Assembly: GCA_025964055.1 (NCBI GenBank)
Contig: JAOPZP010000328.1
Span: 1-21,433, forward strand
Length of the DNA: 21,433 nt
DNA from: Conexibacter sp.
GTDB lineage: Bacteria > Actinomycetota > Thermoleophilia > Solirubrobacterales > Solirubrobacteraceae
Direction of reading: 5' to 3'
This document shows, piece by piece, positions 1 to 6,890 of this stretch; position 1 is the first letter of the stretch; every line of letters starts with the position of its first letter. Position numbers and translations under genes: made by a program. The notes below the pieces were generated by a model. That model was not told the origin of the DNA. It saw only the letters and a program-made list of their open reading frames with translations, and did no database searches.

Positions 1-64
1 TGCCGTCGGCGCCATGCCGGAGCGCTGTCCGGTGCTGAGTCCGCACACAACGTTGAGTCCCTGT

Positions 65-70
65 TACATT
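65..70 (+). promoter_or_regulatory. Candidate -10 element (TACATT) for a leaderless transcript
   Basis: TACATT matches the TANNNT actinobacterial -10 pattern and ends 6 bases before the GTG at 77. Transcription would then start at or next to the start codon, and there is no Shine-Dalgarno sequence before that GTG. No convincing -35 is seen at the usual distance. The same layout recurs before several other genes of this window, which is the main support. Confidence 0.4.
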
Positions 71-76
71 TCGCTG

Positions 77-421
77 GTGAGTGACTCGCTGCTGGACGAC
101 GCCATCGACGCGGCACGCGATGCAGCGAACGCGGCGTTCGCCGCCGCGGTGGCCCAGGCCGAAGGGGACGAGGCCCCCGAGATCCGCCTCATGCTCTGCG
201 CGACGGCCGGCGACCCGTCGACCGGCTACTCCAGCAGCGAGGTCCGGTTCGCCGCGCCGGGCGGCGTGGCGATCAGCCACCACGACAAGGTGGCGATGGC
301 GCTGTCGAGCATGAAGGCGGTCGCGCCCGATCTCTACGGGACCATGGTCGCCGGCCTCGAACGGGGCCGCCGCACCATCTTCGCGGGCGTGTGGGCCCGC
401 GTGCGCTCCGCGTCACGCTGA
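77..421 (+). CDS. Small hypothetical protein (114 aa)
   Basis: I do not recognise a family. The protein is acidic and alanine-rich in its first 40 residues, which should form a helix, followed by a mixed region with short hydrophobic beta-like stretches (EIRLMLCAT, SEVRFAAPGGVAI) and a basic C-terminus. It has no signal peptide or membrane segment, so it is probably cytoplasmic. The reading frame is open from an ATG at 14, but the GTG at 77 is preferred: the segment before it is cysteine- and proline-rich unlike the rest, and a TACATT element lies 6 bases upstream of the GTG. Codon use has the strong third-position GC of a real gene. The next gene lies on the opposite strand, tail to tail, with a 31-base gap. 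Confidence 0.6.
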   Translation: MSDSLLDDAIDAARDAANAAFAAAVAQAEGDEAPEIRLMLCATAGDPSTGYSSSEVRFAAPGGVAISHHDKVAMALSSMKAVAPDLYGTMVAGLERGRRTIFAGVWARVRSASR

Positions 422-452
422 GCGCGCCCGGGCCCGTGCCCGCGGCGCTCCG

Positions 453-767
453 CTACTGATCGTCCGCGGTGGCGGCGATTCGCTGGACCGCGTCGGCGAG
501 CTGCCGCCACCCGGAGTACCGCGACCCGTAGACGCGGCGGTAGATGTTGGGAGGGTTCTCTGACCGCTCCTGGCGGATCATCTCCAGGAGGCCGGCGCGG
601 GTGAGCGCCTTGACGGCGTGGTTGACGCGGTGAAACGGCTCGCCGAGGTCCTCGGCGAGTTCGGACGGACTGCGCGGACGCTCCTCGAGCGCCAGGAGCA
701 CGGGCAGGCGGACGGGATGGGCGAGCTCACCGAGCAGGAGCGTCACGGAGTCGGGGACCGGCTCCAC
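453..767 (-). CDS. Winged helix-turn-helix transcriptional regulator (ArsR-like)
   Basis: The 104-residue protein is almost entirely one winged-helix DNA-binding domain. Visible parts are a helix with LLLGELAHPVRLPVLLALEE, the typical ArsR opening, then RSPSELAEDLGEPFHRVNHAVKALTRAGLLE, which is helix-turn-helix with recognition helix, and a basic wing (RQERSENPPNIYRRVYG). No metal-binding cysteine motif is present, so a metal sensor role is not supported. The start is set at GTG 767 because AGGAG lies 7 bases upstream (775-779); a TTG at 782 would place that ribosome site inside the gene. It is divergent from the ECF sigma gene across about 240 bases, so it could control that gene or itself, but no operator is identified. 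The ligand is unknown. Confidence 0.75.
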   Translation of the reverse strand: MEPVPDSVTLLLGELAHPVRLPVLLALEERPRSPSELAEDLGEPFHRVNHAVKALTRAGLLEMIRQERSENPPNIYRRVYGSRYSGWRQLADAVQRIAATADDQ

Positions 768-1011
768 GCCACGGCTCCTCAACGCCCGGTCGCGTGGAAT
801 GGGAGCAGCCGCAGCGCGGCGAGCAGCGTCGACCGGCCGGACCGGCCGCGGGCAGCCGCCCTCACGTCATGCTGCAGACCGGTGGCATCGGACCTCTAGG
901 GCGGTGAGCGCTCATCCTGTGACGCGACGTCGGGCGATCGCTTCGGAGAGGACTGCGCACCTTGAGCAACCATCTTCTGGGTCGCTCAGCGTTGTGCGAG
1001 GATGGCGACGG
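768..1011. other. Divergent intergenic region between wHTH regulator and sigma factor
   Basis: This gap of about 244 bases carries the upstream signals of both divergent genes. It holds the AGGAG ribosome site of the minus-strand regulator (775-779) and a perfect tandem 9-base repeat GACCGGCCG at 831-848. I see no convincing -35/-10 pair for the sigma gene. The sigma reading frame is open through the region from 799, so an earlier start cannot be fully excluded, but the encoded stretch is arginine- and serine-rich and unlike a domain. Confidence 0.4.
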
Positions 1012-1623
1012 ATGGAAAGAGGTCTCCGTGGGCGCGGGCGAGGTCGGTCGAGGTCAACATTCGTCCGCGCGCGCAGCGATCCCGCCACCTTCGCCGACGT
1101 CTACGTGGAGTACCACGAGCAGGTGCTGCGCTTCTTCGCGCGGAGAACGCTGGATCCCGAGACGGCCTTCGACCTGATGGCCGAGACGTTCGCCGAGCTG
1201 TTCGCCGGCATCGGAGGGTTCCGCGGCGACACCGAGGAGCAGGGGCGAGCGTGGATGTGGACGATCGCCCGCCATCAGCTCTACCGCTGGCGCGAGCGCG
1301 GCGACGTCGAACGCCGCAGCCTCCAGCGCCTCGGCGTCCCGGTGCCCTCCCTCGGACCGGTCGAGTACGAGCGCATCGAGGACCTCGCCGATCTCCAGCG
1401 GCTCCGGCCGCACCTCGAGCGCGCGCTCGCCGAGCTCGCGCCCGATCAGCGCGACGCGTTGCGCCAGCGAGTGATCGAGCATGGCGAGTACGAGGACATC
1501 GCGCGCCGTGGCGGCGTGACCGCCCAGGTCGTCCGCGCCCGGGTCTCCCGCGCGCTGCGACAGCTGGCGGCGTCGCTGGAGGATCCGCAGGAGCCGGCGT
1601 CGGAGGAGGAGCTGCGGACCTGA
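1012..1623 (+). CDS. RNA polymerase sigma factor, ECF type (sigma-70 family)
   Basis: The 203-residue protein has the two-domain layout of ECF sigma factors. Region 2 spans about residues 24-90 (FADVYVEYHEQVLRFFARRT, then AFDLMAETFAELFAG and AWMWTIARHQLYRWRER, the core-binding and -10-melting helices). Region 4 spans about 125-185 (LERALAELAPDQRDALRQR, then YEDIARRGGVTAQVVRARVS as the -35-binding helix-turn-helix). The ATG at 1012 is chosen because region 2 follows soon after and a GAGGA-like site lies about 10 bases upstream; earlier in-frame GTG codons (994, 919) are possible. No zinc-binding anti-sigma gene follows; instead a USP-like gene ends 9 bases away on the other strand. The regulator of this sigma is therefore unknown; the divergent wHTH gene is one candidate. 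Confidence 0.85.
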   Translation: MERGLRGRGRGRSRSTFVRARSDPATFADVYVEYHEQVLRFFARRTLDPETAFDLMAETFAELFAGIGGFRGDTEEQGRAWMWTIARHQLYRWRERGDVERRSLQRLGVPVPSLGPVEYERIEDLADLQRLRPHLERALAELAPDQRDALRQRVIEHGEYEDIARRGGVTAQVVRARVSRALRQLAASLEDPQEPASEEELRT

Positions 1624-1632
1624 CCTGCGCTA

Positions 1633-2097
1633 CTAGGAGGCGATGGGCCGCGCGTGGCGCGCGGTGGCCGGCTCCTGGGCAGTGACGGTCGTCAGCGGCA
1701 GGCCGAGGTGCGCGACGCGGCGCGGGAGGTCCACGTGGAGCCAGATCGAGACGCTGCGCGGGAGCGTCGACAGGATGATCTCGTCGAAGTCCCCGTCGAA
1801 CAGCGCCTCTTCGATGGCGTCCATGGGATCGTGCCGCGGCGACACCCAGCCGTCGGCCCAAGCGCCGGCCGCGTCCTGGATCAGGGGCAGCGCGAGCGCG
1901 AGGATCTGCTCGCCTTCGGTCACGTTCGGGTGATGCACCTCGGAGGGACGCCAACCGCCGAGCGCGGGGTTGGGCACCAGGAGGTGGAACCTCGCCGGGC
2001 CGCGTGCGGCACGCTGCCGAACCGCATCCAGAAGCGCCGGGGTCGCGGCCGTCTTGTGGGCGACCACGAGGACGTTCGGGACGATCGAGCCTTCCAT
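1633..2097 (-). CDS. USP-like (universal stress protein fold) small protein
   Basis: The 154-residue protein starts with a beta strand and loop PNVLVVAHKTAATPALLDAVRQRA, ends with strand-loop-strand DEIILSTLPRSVSIWLHVDLP and GLPLTTVTA, and has FHLLVPNPA in between. This is the alternating alpha/beta layout of the universal stress protein/HUP fold. I recall similar small proteins in Solirubrobacterales and relatives, usually annotated as hypothetical. The classic ATP-binding G-2x-G-9x-G(S/T) motif is not evident. The start at ATG 2097 is firm: AAGGGAG lies 5 bases upstream (2103-2109), while the longer frame to 2154 has no such site. It is convergent with the sigma factor gene (9-base gap), and nothing links the two functionally in sequence. 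Confidence 0.65.
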   Translation of the reverse strand: MEGSIVPNVLVVAHKTAATPALLDAVRQRAARGPARFHLLVPNPALGGWRPSEVHHPNVTEGEQILALALPLIQDAAGAWADGWVSPRHDPMDAIEEALFDGDFDEIILSTLPRSVSIWLHVDLPRRVAHLGLPLTTVTAQEPATARHARPIAS

Positions 2098-2182
2098 GAC
2101 GACTCCCTTCGTGCGGTGGTCGACATGTTCCCACCAGCCTGGCTGTGCGTCCATTCAGGTTTGCGGGCGTGAACGGTGCCGA

Positions 2183-2581
2183 TCACACCGCGACCCACAC
2201 CGCCCGCGCGCGCACGATCTCGCGACCCTCGACCGTCAGCGAGCAGTCCGCGAACGACAGCGTCCCGCCCACCCGGTCGACCCGCGTGCGCGACTCGATC
2301 CAGTCGCCGGGCTTGGCCGGCTTGAGGAAGTCGACGGTGAGGCTGACCGTCGCGCGGTCCTTGCCGTCGTCGGCGTCGGCCTCGATGGCGCGGCCGAGCG
2401 CGAAGTCGGCGAAGGTCGAGAGCAGGCCGCCCTGGACCGTGCCGCGGTGGTTGGCGTGGCGCTCGTCGGTCTGGAGGGCGAGGACGAGCTCGTCGCCGCC
2501 GTCACGCACGAGGATCGGGCCGATGTGCTCCAGGAACGGGCCCTGGTTGGCGAACGGCGCGAAGCCGTCGGGGACGCTCAT
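2183..2581 (-). CDS. PaaI-like hotdog-fold acyl-CoA thioesterase
   Basis: The 132-residue protein has the size and pattern of PaaI/YdiI-type hotdog thioesterases, which hydrolyse acyl-CoA thioesters as multimers in the cytoplasm. The signature is HRGTVQGGLLSTFADFALGRAI near residues 43-65: the HGG/G-aspartate hotdog helix motif in which the acidic residue on the central helix and the preceding glycine loop form the active site. TVSLTVDFLKPAKPGDWIESRTRVDRVGGTLSFADC follows as the typical beta-strand series. ATG 2581 is chosen for the GAGG site 6 bases upstream and the family length; an open extension to 2683 runs into the divergent gene. The acyl substrate cannot be read from sequence. It is divergent from the lactate monooxygenase-like gene, 58 bases away. 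Confidence 0.85.
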   Translation of the reverse strand: MSVPDGFAPFANQGPFLEHIGPILVRDGGDELVLALQTDERHANHRGTVQGGLLSTFADFALGRAIEADADDGKDRATVSLTVDFLKPAKPGDWIESRTRVDRVGGTLSFADCSLTVEGREIVRARAVWVAV

Positions 2582-2585
2582 GGCC

Positions 2586-2606
2586 GCCTCGCCTACCCCG
2601 CGAGGC
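2586..2606 (-). promoter_or_regulatory. Inverted repeat covering the thioesterase ribosome site
   Basis: GCCTCGC (2586-2592) and GCGAGGC (2600-2606) form a perfect 7-base stem with a 7-base loop. On the minus strand the downstream arm contains the GCGAGG purine-rich ribosome site of the thioesterase gene and ends 4 bases before its ATG. In RNA it could hide the ribosome site; in DNA it could be an operator in this 58-base divergent region. Confidence 0.4.
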
Positions 2607-2624
2607 GATCGTCCATCCGCCCGG

Positions 2625-2630
2625 TAGCGT
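2625..2630 (+). promoter_or_regulatory. Candidate -10 element (TAGCGT) of the FMN oxidase gene
   Basis: TAGCGT fits TANNNT and ends 9 bases before ATG 2640. The gene has no clear Shine-Dalgarno sequence, which fits a leaderless or near-leaderless transcript. No clear -35 is seen. Confidence 0.35.
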
Positions 2631-2639
2631 CCCGCCTCC

Positions 2640-3830
2640 ATGACCGACACCCAGCCCGACGCCGCGCCGACGCCGTTCGGCAACTACCAGTACGAGATCT
2701 ACCTGCAGGGGCTCGCCGACCAGCTCCCCGAGCTGCCGGTCTCCTGGCCCGAGCTGGAGCGCGCGGCGGCCGAGAAGCTCGACGCCGGCGCCCGCGGCTA
2801 CGTCTTCGGCGGTGCCGGCAGCGAGGACACCCAGCGCGAGAACCTCGCCGCGTTCCGCCGCCGCCGGATCGTCCCGCGGATGCTGCGCGACGTCTCGGTG
2901 CGCGATCTGCGCACGACGGTCCTGGGCACCGCGATGCCGGCACCCGTGCTGCTGGCGCCCGTCGGCGTGCAGTCGATCATCCACCCCGAGGGCGAGCTGG
3001 CCGTCGCGCGCGCCGCCGCGGGCCTCGGCGTCCCGATGGTCGCCAGCACCGCCTCGTCGTTCACCATGGAGGAGATCGCCGCGGCGGGCGGCGCCGACGC
3101 GCCGCGCTGGTACCAGCTCTACTGGCCGCGGACCGACGACCTCGCCCAGAGCTTCGTCGCCCGCGCCGAGGCCGCGGGGTACGGGGCGATCGTCGTCACG
3201 CTCGACACGCCGCTGCTGGCGTGGCGCCCGCGTGACCTCGCCGGCGCCTACCTGCCGTTCCTGAAGTCCATCGGGATCGCCAACTACCTCAGCGACCCCG
3301 TCTTCCGCGGCGCGCTGGAGCGCACGCCCGAGGACGACCCGCAGGCGGCCGTCGGCCACTTCGTCGGCCAGTTCAGCAACCCCGGCGCGACCTGGGAGGG
3401 TGTCGACCGCCTGCGCGCGATGACCGACCTGCCGCTCGTCCTCAAGGGGATCAACCACCCCGACGACGCGCTCGAGGCGAAGGCTCGCGGCGTCGACGGC
3501 GTGATCGTCTCCAACCACGGCGGACGCCAGGTCGACGGCGCGATCGGCGCGCTCGACGCGCTGCCCGCGGTCGCCGAGGCGGTCGGCGACGACCTCACGG
3601 TCCTGTTCGACAGCGGCATCCGCGGCGGCGCCGACGTCGCCAAGGCGCTTGCGCTCGGCGCCGACGCGGTCCTGCTCGGCCGTCCCTACCTCTGGGGCCT
3701 CGCGCTGGCCGGCGAGGCCGGCGTCCGCACCGTGCTGCGCAGCCTGCTCGGCGAGCTGGACCTCACGCTGGCGCTGAGCGGTCACACGACGCCCGCGACG
3801 CTGAACCCCAGCGTGCTGTCGGGTGCCTGA
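2640..3830 (+). CDS. FMN-dependent alpha-hydroxy acid oxidase, lactate 2-monooxygenase-like
   Basis: The 396-residue protein covers a full FMN-dependent alpha-hydroxy acid dehydrogenase TIM barrel. The active-site block SNHGGRQVDGAIGALDALP places the catalytic histidine at about H293 and the substrate-binding arginine at R296; LVLKGI supplies the FMN-contacting lysine K269. VLFDSGIRGGADVAKALALGADAVLLGRPY binds the FMN phosphate. The long insertion after TLDTPLLAWRPRDL, with NYLSDPVFRGALE and a TWEGVDRLR segment, is the layout I know from lactate 2-monooxygenase of mycobacteria, which converts L-lactate and oxygen to acetate, carbon dioxide and water. A related hydroxy-acid oxidase is possible. 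No membrane-binding segment is seen, so it should be cytoplasmic. It stands alone in its direction, divergent from a thioesterase. Confidence 0.85.
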   Translation: MTDTQPDAAPTPFGNYQYEIYLQGLADQLPELPVSWPELERAAAEKLDAGARGYVFGGAGSEDTQRENLAAFRRRRIVPRMLRDVSVRDLRTTVLGTAMPAPVLLAPVGVQSIIHPEGELAVARAAAGLGVPMVASTASSFTMEEIAAAGGADAPRWYQLYWPRTDDLAQSFVARAEAAGYGAIVVTLDTPLLAWRPRDLAGAYLPFLKSIGIANYLSDPVFRGALERTPEDDPQAAVGHFVGQFSNPGATWEGVDRLRAMTDLPLVLKGINHPDDALEAKARGVDGVIVSNHGGRQVDGAIGALDALPAVAEAVGDDLTVLFDSGIRGGADVAKALALGADAVLLGRPYLWGLALAGEAGVRTVLRSLLGELDLTLALSGHTTPATLNPSVLSGA

Positions 3831-3856
3831 ACGGCTCCTGAGCGTGCGCGTTCAGG
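3826..3856 (+). promoter_or_regulatory. Inverted repeat at the oxidase stop codon and response-regulator promoter
   Basis: CCTGAACG (3826-3833) and CGTTCAGG (3849-3856) are perfect 8-base inverted arms with a 15-base loop. The left arm contains the TGA stop of the oxidase gene; the right arm overlaps the -35 area of the following response-regulator gene. There is no T-run after it. It can be a weak terminator, an operator, or both. Confidence 0.45.
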
Positions 3857-3871
3857 TTCGCTTCCGACCTC

Positions 3872-3877
3872 TACCCT
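3872..3877 (+). promoter_or_regulatory. Candidate -10 element (TACCCT) of the response-regulator operon
   Basis: TACCCT ends 6 bases before the GTG start at 3884, again the leaderless layout, and no ribosome site is present. TTCAGG at 3851-3856 lies 15 bases upstream as a weak -35 and is part of the inverted repeat at 3826-3856. Confidence 0.4.
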
Positions 3878-3883
3878 GACAGC

Positions 3884-4549
3884 GTGTCCGGCCACAGACT
3901 CATCGTCGTCGAGGACGATCCCGAGCTGCGCGCGCTGGTCACGCGCGGCCTCGAGGAGGAGGGGTTCACCGTCACCGCCGTGGGCGACGGCGCCTCCGCG
4001 ATCACCGCGGCGCACGAGGCCGTCGATGCGCTGGTCGTCGACGTCGGGCTGCCCGACGCCGACGGCCGCGACGTCTGCCAGGCGCTGCGCGCCCAGGGCA
4101 TCGGCGCGCCGGTGCTCTTCCTCACCGCGCGCGACGCGGTGACCGACCGCCTCGCGGGCTTCAGCGCCGGCGGCGACGACTACCTGACCAAGCCGTTTCA
4201 CTTCGACGAGCTCGTCGCGCGCCTGCGCGCCCTGCTGCGCCGCGCCGGCGCCGACCCCGTCACCACGGTCGGCCCCCTGCGGCTGGACCCGACGACGCAC
4301 GCGGCCAGCGCGGGCGACCTCGAGGTCGCGCTCACGCCCACCGAGTACCGCGTGCTGGCCGCCCTGGCGGCACGGCCGGGCGTCGTGCTGCGCCGCCGCG
4401 ACCTGGTGCGGGCCGCGTGGCCCGAGGGCGCGATCGTCCACGACAACACGCTGGACCAGTACGTCGCGCGCCTGCGCCGCAAGCTGCGCGCGCTCGAGCT
4501 CGAGCTCCAGATCAGCACCACGCACGGCGTCGGCTACCGGCTCGGATGA
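3884..4549 (+). CDS. Two-component response regulator, OmpR/PhoB type
   Basis: The 221-residue protein has a receiver domain (1-120) and a C-terminal winged helix (about 127-221). Receiver residues are all present: acidic pair E10-D11-D12, phosphorylated aspartate D53 (ALVVDVGLP), T81 and K103 (YLTKPF). The output domain has LTPTEYRVLAALAARPGVVLRRRDLVRAAWP and the recognition helix NTLDQYVARLRRKL, ending with the wing THGVGYRLG. It should bind direct repeats near promoters when phosphorylated by the kinase encoded next to it. GTG 3884 is the only suitable start. Its stop codon overlaps the kinase start (ATGA at 4546-4549), so the two are translationally coupled. The stimulus is unknown. Confidence 0.93.
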   Translation: MSGHRLIVVEDDPELRALVTRGLEEEGFTVTAVGDGASAITAAHEAVDALVVDVGLPDADGRDVCQALRAQGIGAPVLFLTARDAVTDRLAGFSAGGDDYLTKPFHFDELVARLRALLRRAGADPVTTVGPLRLDPTTHAASAGDLEVALTPTEYRVLAALAARPGVVLRRRDLVRAAWPEGAIVHDNTLDQYVARLRRKLRALELELQISTTHGVGYRLG

Positions 4550-5898
4550 GGCCCCCGCGGTTCCGCACGCTGCGCGGGCGGCTGACCGCCGTGTCGCTGC
4601 TGGTCGCCGCCGTGGCGATCGCTGCGCTGACCGTCGCCTTCAACATCCTGCTGGCCGACAGCCTCGACGGCGACATCAAGAGCCGCCTGCGCGCTCAGGC
4701 CGCCGCCGCGGCGACGACGGTCGAGGTCCGCGGCGGGCACGTGCACGCGGTCGAGGCGCCCAACGACGCCGCGGTCGACCGGCGGGTGTGGGTCTACGAC
4801 GGCATGCGCGCCATCGAACGGCCGCCCGGCGACGCCGAGCTCCAGCGCGCCGCCGACGCGCTGGCGGGCGAGCGCGGCGCGGTCTTCGACGACCTTCCCA
4901 GCGGCCGCGAGGTGCGGCTCTACGCGGCGCCGGTGGTCGAGCACGGACGCCAGGTCGGCACGATCGTCGCCGCGCAGTCGCTGGCCGCCTACGACCGCAC
5001 CACCGACCTTGCCGAGATCGGCTCGGTCGCGCTCGCGCTCGTCCTGCTGGCCGCGATGTTCCTCGTCACGCGCCAGTCGATCGGCCGGGCACTCGGGCCG
5101 GTGCGGGCGATGACCCGCGACGCCGCCGCCTGGAGCGAGCACGAGCCGGGCCGGCGCTTCGGCGCTCAGGCGCGCCCCGACGAGCTGGGCGAGCTGGCCG
5201 GCACCTTCGACGCGCTGCTGGACCGCGTCGCCGCGAGCCTGCGTCACGAGCAGCGGCTGTCGGCCGAGCTCTCGCACGAGCTGCGCACGCCGCTGTCGCG
5301 CATCGTCGCCGAGGCCGAGCTGCTCCAGCGCCGCGACCGCCCGCTGGACGAGCGGACCGAGGCCTATGGGTCGATCGTGCGCTCGGCCGAGCAGATGAGC
5401 GCGATCCTCGAGACGCTGATGGCGGCCGCGCGGGCCGACGCGGGCCTGGACCGGGGGCGCAGCGACCTGCGGGCGGTGCTGGCCGGGCTCGTCGAGAGCT
5501 GGGAGCCGGTCTACGGCGCTCGCGGGGTGGCGCTGGTCATGGAGCTTCCGCCGGCCGGAGCCACGGTCGGCGTCGACGCCGAGGTGGTCGAGCGCATCGT
5601 CGCGCCGGTGCTCGACAACGCGGCGCGCCACGCCCGGACGACCGTGCGGGTGACGACGTCGACCGGCGGCGGCCGCGTGACGATCACCGTGACCGACGAC
5701 GGGCCGGGCGTGCCGGCCGACGCCCGTCAGCACGTCTTCGAGCCCGGCGTCCGGCTCACGCCGCACGACGGCCACGGCGGCTCGGGCCTCGGGCTCCCGC
5801 TGGCGCGGCGGCTGGCGCGCGCGGCCAACGGCGACGTCATCGCGGGCCCGTCCGACGGCCCCGACGGCGCGACGTTCGTGGTCGATCTCCCGCGCTGA
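4546..5898 (+). CDS. Membrane sensor histidine kinase (HAMP-HisKA-HATPase)
   Basis: The 450-residue kinase partners the preceding response regulator; the genes overlap by the four bases ATGA. It has a first membrane helix at about 13-36, an extracellular sensor of about 120 residues (37-155) without recognisable motif, a second membrane helix at about 158-175, and a HAMP linker (176-230). The phospho-acceptor is H244 in LSHELRTPLSRI. The ATP domain shows the N box VLDNAARHA (N358), DDGPGVP (384-390) and GSGLGLPLA (412-420). It is a classical EnvZ/BaeS-like kinase without PAS domain. The last 62 bases of the gene are overlapped on the other strand by the end of the split-barrel gene. Confidence 0.93.
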   Translation: MRPPRFRTLRGRLTAVSLLVAAVAIAALTVAFNILLADSLDGDIKSRLRAQAAAAATTVEVRGGHVHAVEAPNDAAVDRRVWVYDGMRAIERPPGDAELQRAADALAGERGAVFDDLPSGREVRLYAAPVVEHGRQVGTIVAAQSLAAYDRTTDLAEIGSVALALVLLAAMFLVTRQSIGRALGPVRAMTRDAAAWSEHEPGRRFGAQARPDELGELAGTFDALLDRVAASLRHEQRLSAELSHELRTPLSRIVAEAELLQRRDRPLDERTEAYGSIVRSAEQMSAILETLMAAARADAGLDRGRSDLRAVLAGLVESWEPVYGARGVALVMELPPAGATVGVDAEVVERIVAPVLDNAARHARTTVRVTTSTGGGRVTITVTDDGPGVPADARQHVFEPGVRLTPHDGHGGSGLGLPLARRLARAANGDVIAGPSDGPDGATFVVDLPR

Positions 5899-6337
5899 GA
5901 GGGCCCATGGCGGCCAGCGCCCGCAGCTCGCCTCGGATCTCCGCGTCGCGCGCCGCGGCTTCCGCGTCGGTCCAGCACCAGGCGACGCCGCGCTCGATCG
6001 CGAAGCGGGGCTGGCGGTGGTCCTGGATCTCGTCGACCTCGATCAGCACCGCGGCGACGCCGTCGGCGACGGCCATCGGCTCGCGCACGACCGTCGCGCG
6101 GCCCAGCGCCGTGCACGCCACGTCGGCGGCCATGAGCGTCAGCGCGACGGCCGGGTCGGCGCGCAGCCGCGCCAGGGACTCACGCCGCAGCGCGAGCGCC
6201 AGGAGGATCGCCGCCGGGCCGGCGCGGACGGCGGTCGAGACGGGGATCGCGTGGGGCGGTCCGCTGCCCGTCGAAAGCACGGCGACCGTGCCGTCGTCCC
6301 AGTTCGGCAGCTCGGAGAGGGGGTGCGAAGAGGACAC
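5837..6337 (-). CDS. Pyridoxamine 5'-phosphate oxidase-like FMN split-barrel protein
   Basis: The 166-residue protein has the pattern of small split-barrel flavoproteins: a strand GTVAVLSTGSGPPHAIPVSTAV, then AILLALALRRESLARLRADPAVALTLMA and the strand VLIEVDEI with an RGVAWCWTDAE tail. In the family such proteins bind FMN, F420 or heme as dimers; which cofactor is used here cannot be read. The start is a GTG at 6337 without strong ribosome site. The last 20 residues (serine, arginine and glycine rich) are encoded antisense to the histidine kinase gene and look like read-on sequence rather than domain. The two genes overlap tail to tail by 62 bases. Divergent from the receiver-only regulator gene, 143 bases away. 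Confidence 0.75.
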   Translation of the reverse strand: MSSSHPLSELPNWDDGTVAVLSTGSGPPHAIPVSTAVRAGPAAILLALALRRESLARLRADPAVALTLMAADVACTALGRATVVREPMAVADGVAAVLIEVDEIQDHRQPRFAIERGVAWCWTDAEAAARDAEIRGELRALAAMGPLSAGDRPRTSRRRGRRTGPR

Positions 6338-6480
6338 TGGTCAGACGACCGCGTTCCGGGCGGCCGGATCGGGTGCGACCGCTAGCCTATGCGACGTGCG
6401 GCGCATGGTCGACCGGACGCTCCGTGCCGTAGGACACCCGGCGCTGGAGTTCCCGGCGTCGCGAGCCGACTACAGAAACA

Positions 6481-6873
6481 GTGGACCGCCCGACCCCATC
6501 CCGTGAGCCGCTCCGCGTCCTCGTCGTCGACGACGCGCCGGACATCCGTGCCCTGCTGCGCGCGATGCTCAGCGACAACGGGAACGTCCTGGTGCTCGAG
6601 GCCAGCGGCGGCGAGGAGGCGCTCGCGCTCGCCGCGGCCGATCCGCCCGACCTCGCGGTCGTCGACCAGAACATGCCGGGCATGGACGGCGTCACGACCA
6701 CGCGCGAGCTCAGGGCGCTGCTGTCCGATCTCGAGATCGTCGCGTTCACCGCGGTGCCCGGGGCCGAGCGGCAGTTCGCGCAGGCCGGCGCCACGCGTCA
6801 CTTCCTGAAGGACCGCTTCGGCGACCTCGTCGGGTTCATCTCCGAGCGCGCCGCGGGCAACGGGGATCGCTGA
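6481..6873 (+). CDS. Receiver-only response regulator (CheY-like)
   Basis: The 130-residue protein is a single receiver domain without output domain. It shows the acidic pair D17-D18 (VLVVDDAPDIRALLRAML), the phosphorylated aspartate D62 in LAVVDQNMPGMDGV, T84-like FTAVPG, and the conserved lysine in HFLKDRF. The usual proline after this lysine is replaced by aspartate. Receiver-only proteins act by protein contact or as phosphate relay intermediates. The kinase gene follows after 17 bases on the same strand, so it is very likely the partner. GTG 6481 is the start that leaves about ten residues before the first strand; no strong ribosome site is seen. Confidence 0.88.
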   Translation: MDRPTPSREPLRVLVVDDAPDIRALLRAMLSDNGNVLVLEASGGEEALALAAADPPDLAVVDQNMPGMDGVTTTRELRALLSDLEIVAFTAVPGAERQFAQAGATRHFLKDRFGDLVGFISERAAGNGDR

Positions 6874-6890
6874 GGGGCGAGGCGGAGACC

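Noticed and set aside
831..848. Perfect tandem 9-base repeat GACCGGCCG
   Set aside because: Short and made of GC-rich self-complementary words that arise often at this base composition; no supporting promoter element nearby.
799..1011. N-terminal extension of the sigma factor to ATG 799
   Set aside because: The extra residues are arginine- and serine-rich without sigma-like pattern and no ribosome site precedes 799.
6389..6506. Short open frames after TAGCCT at 6383, including a 37-codon frame from GTG 6397
   Set aside because: No recognisable pattern, no ribosome site, and overlap with the start of the receiver gene; TAGCCTA is nearly palindromic and more likely a promoter part for either direction.
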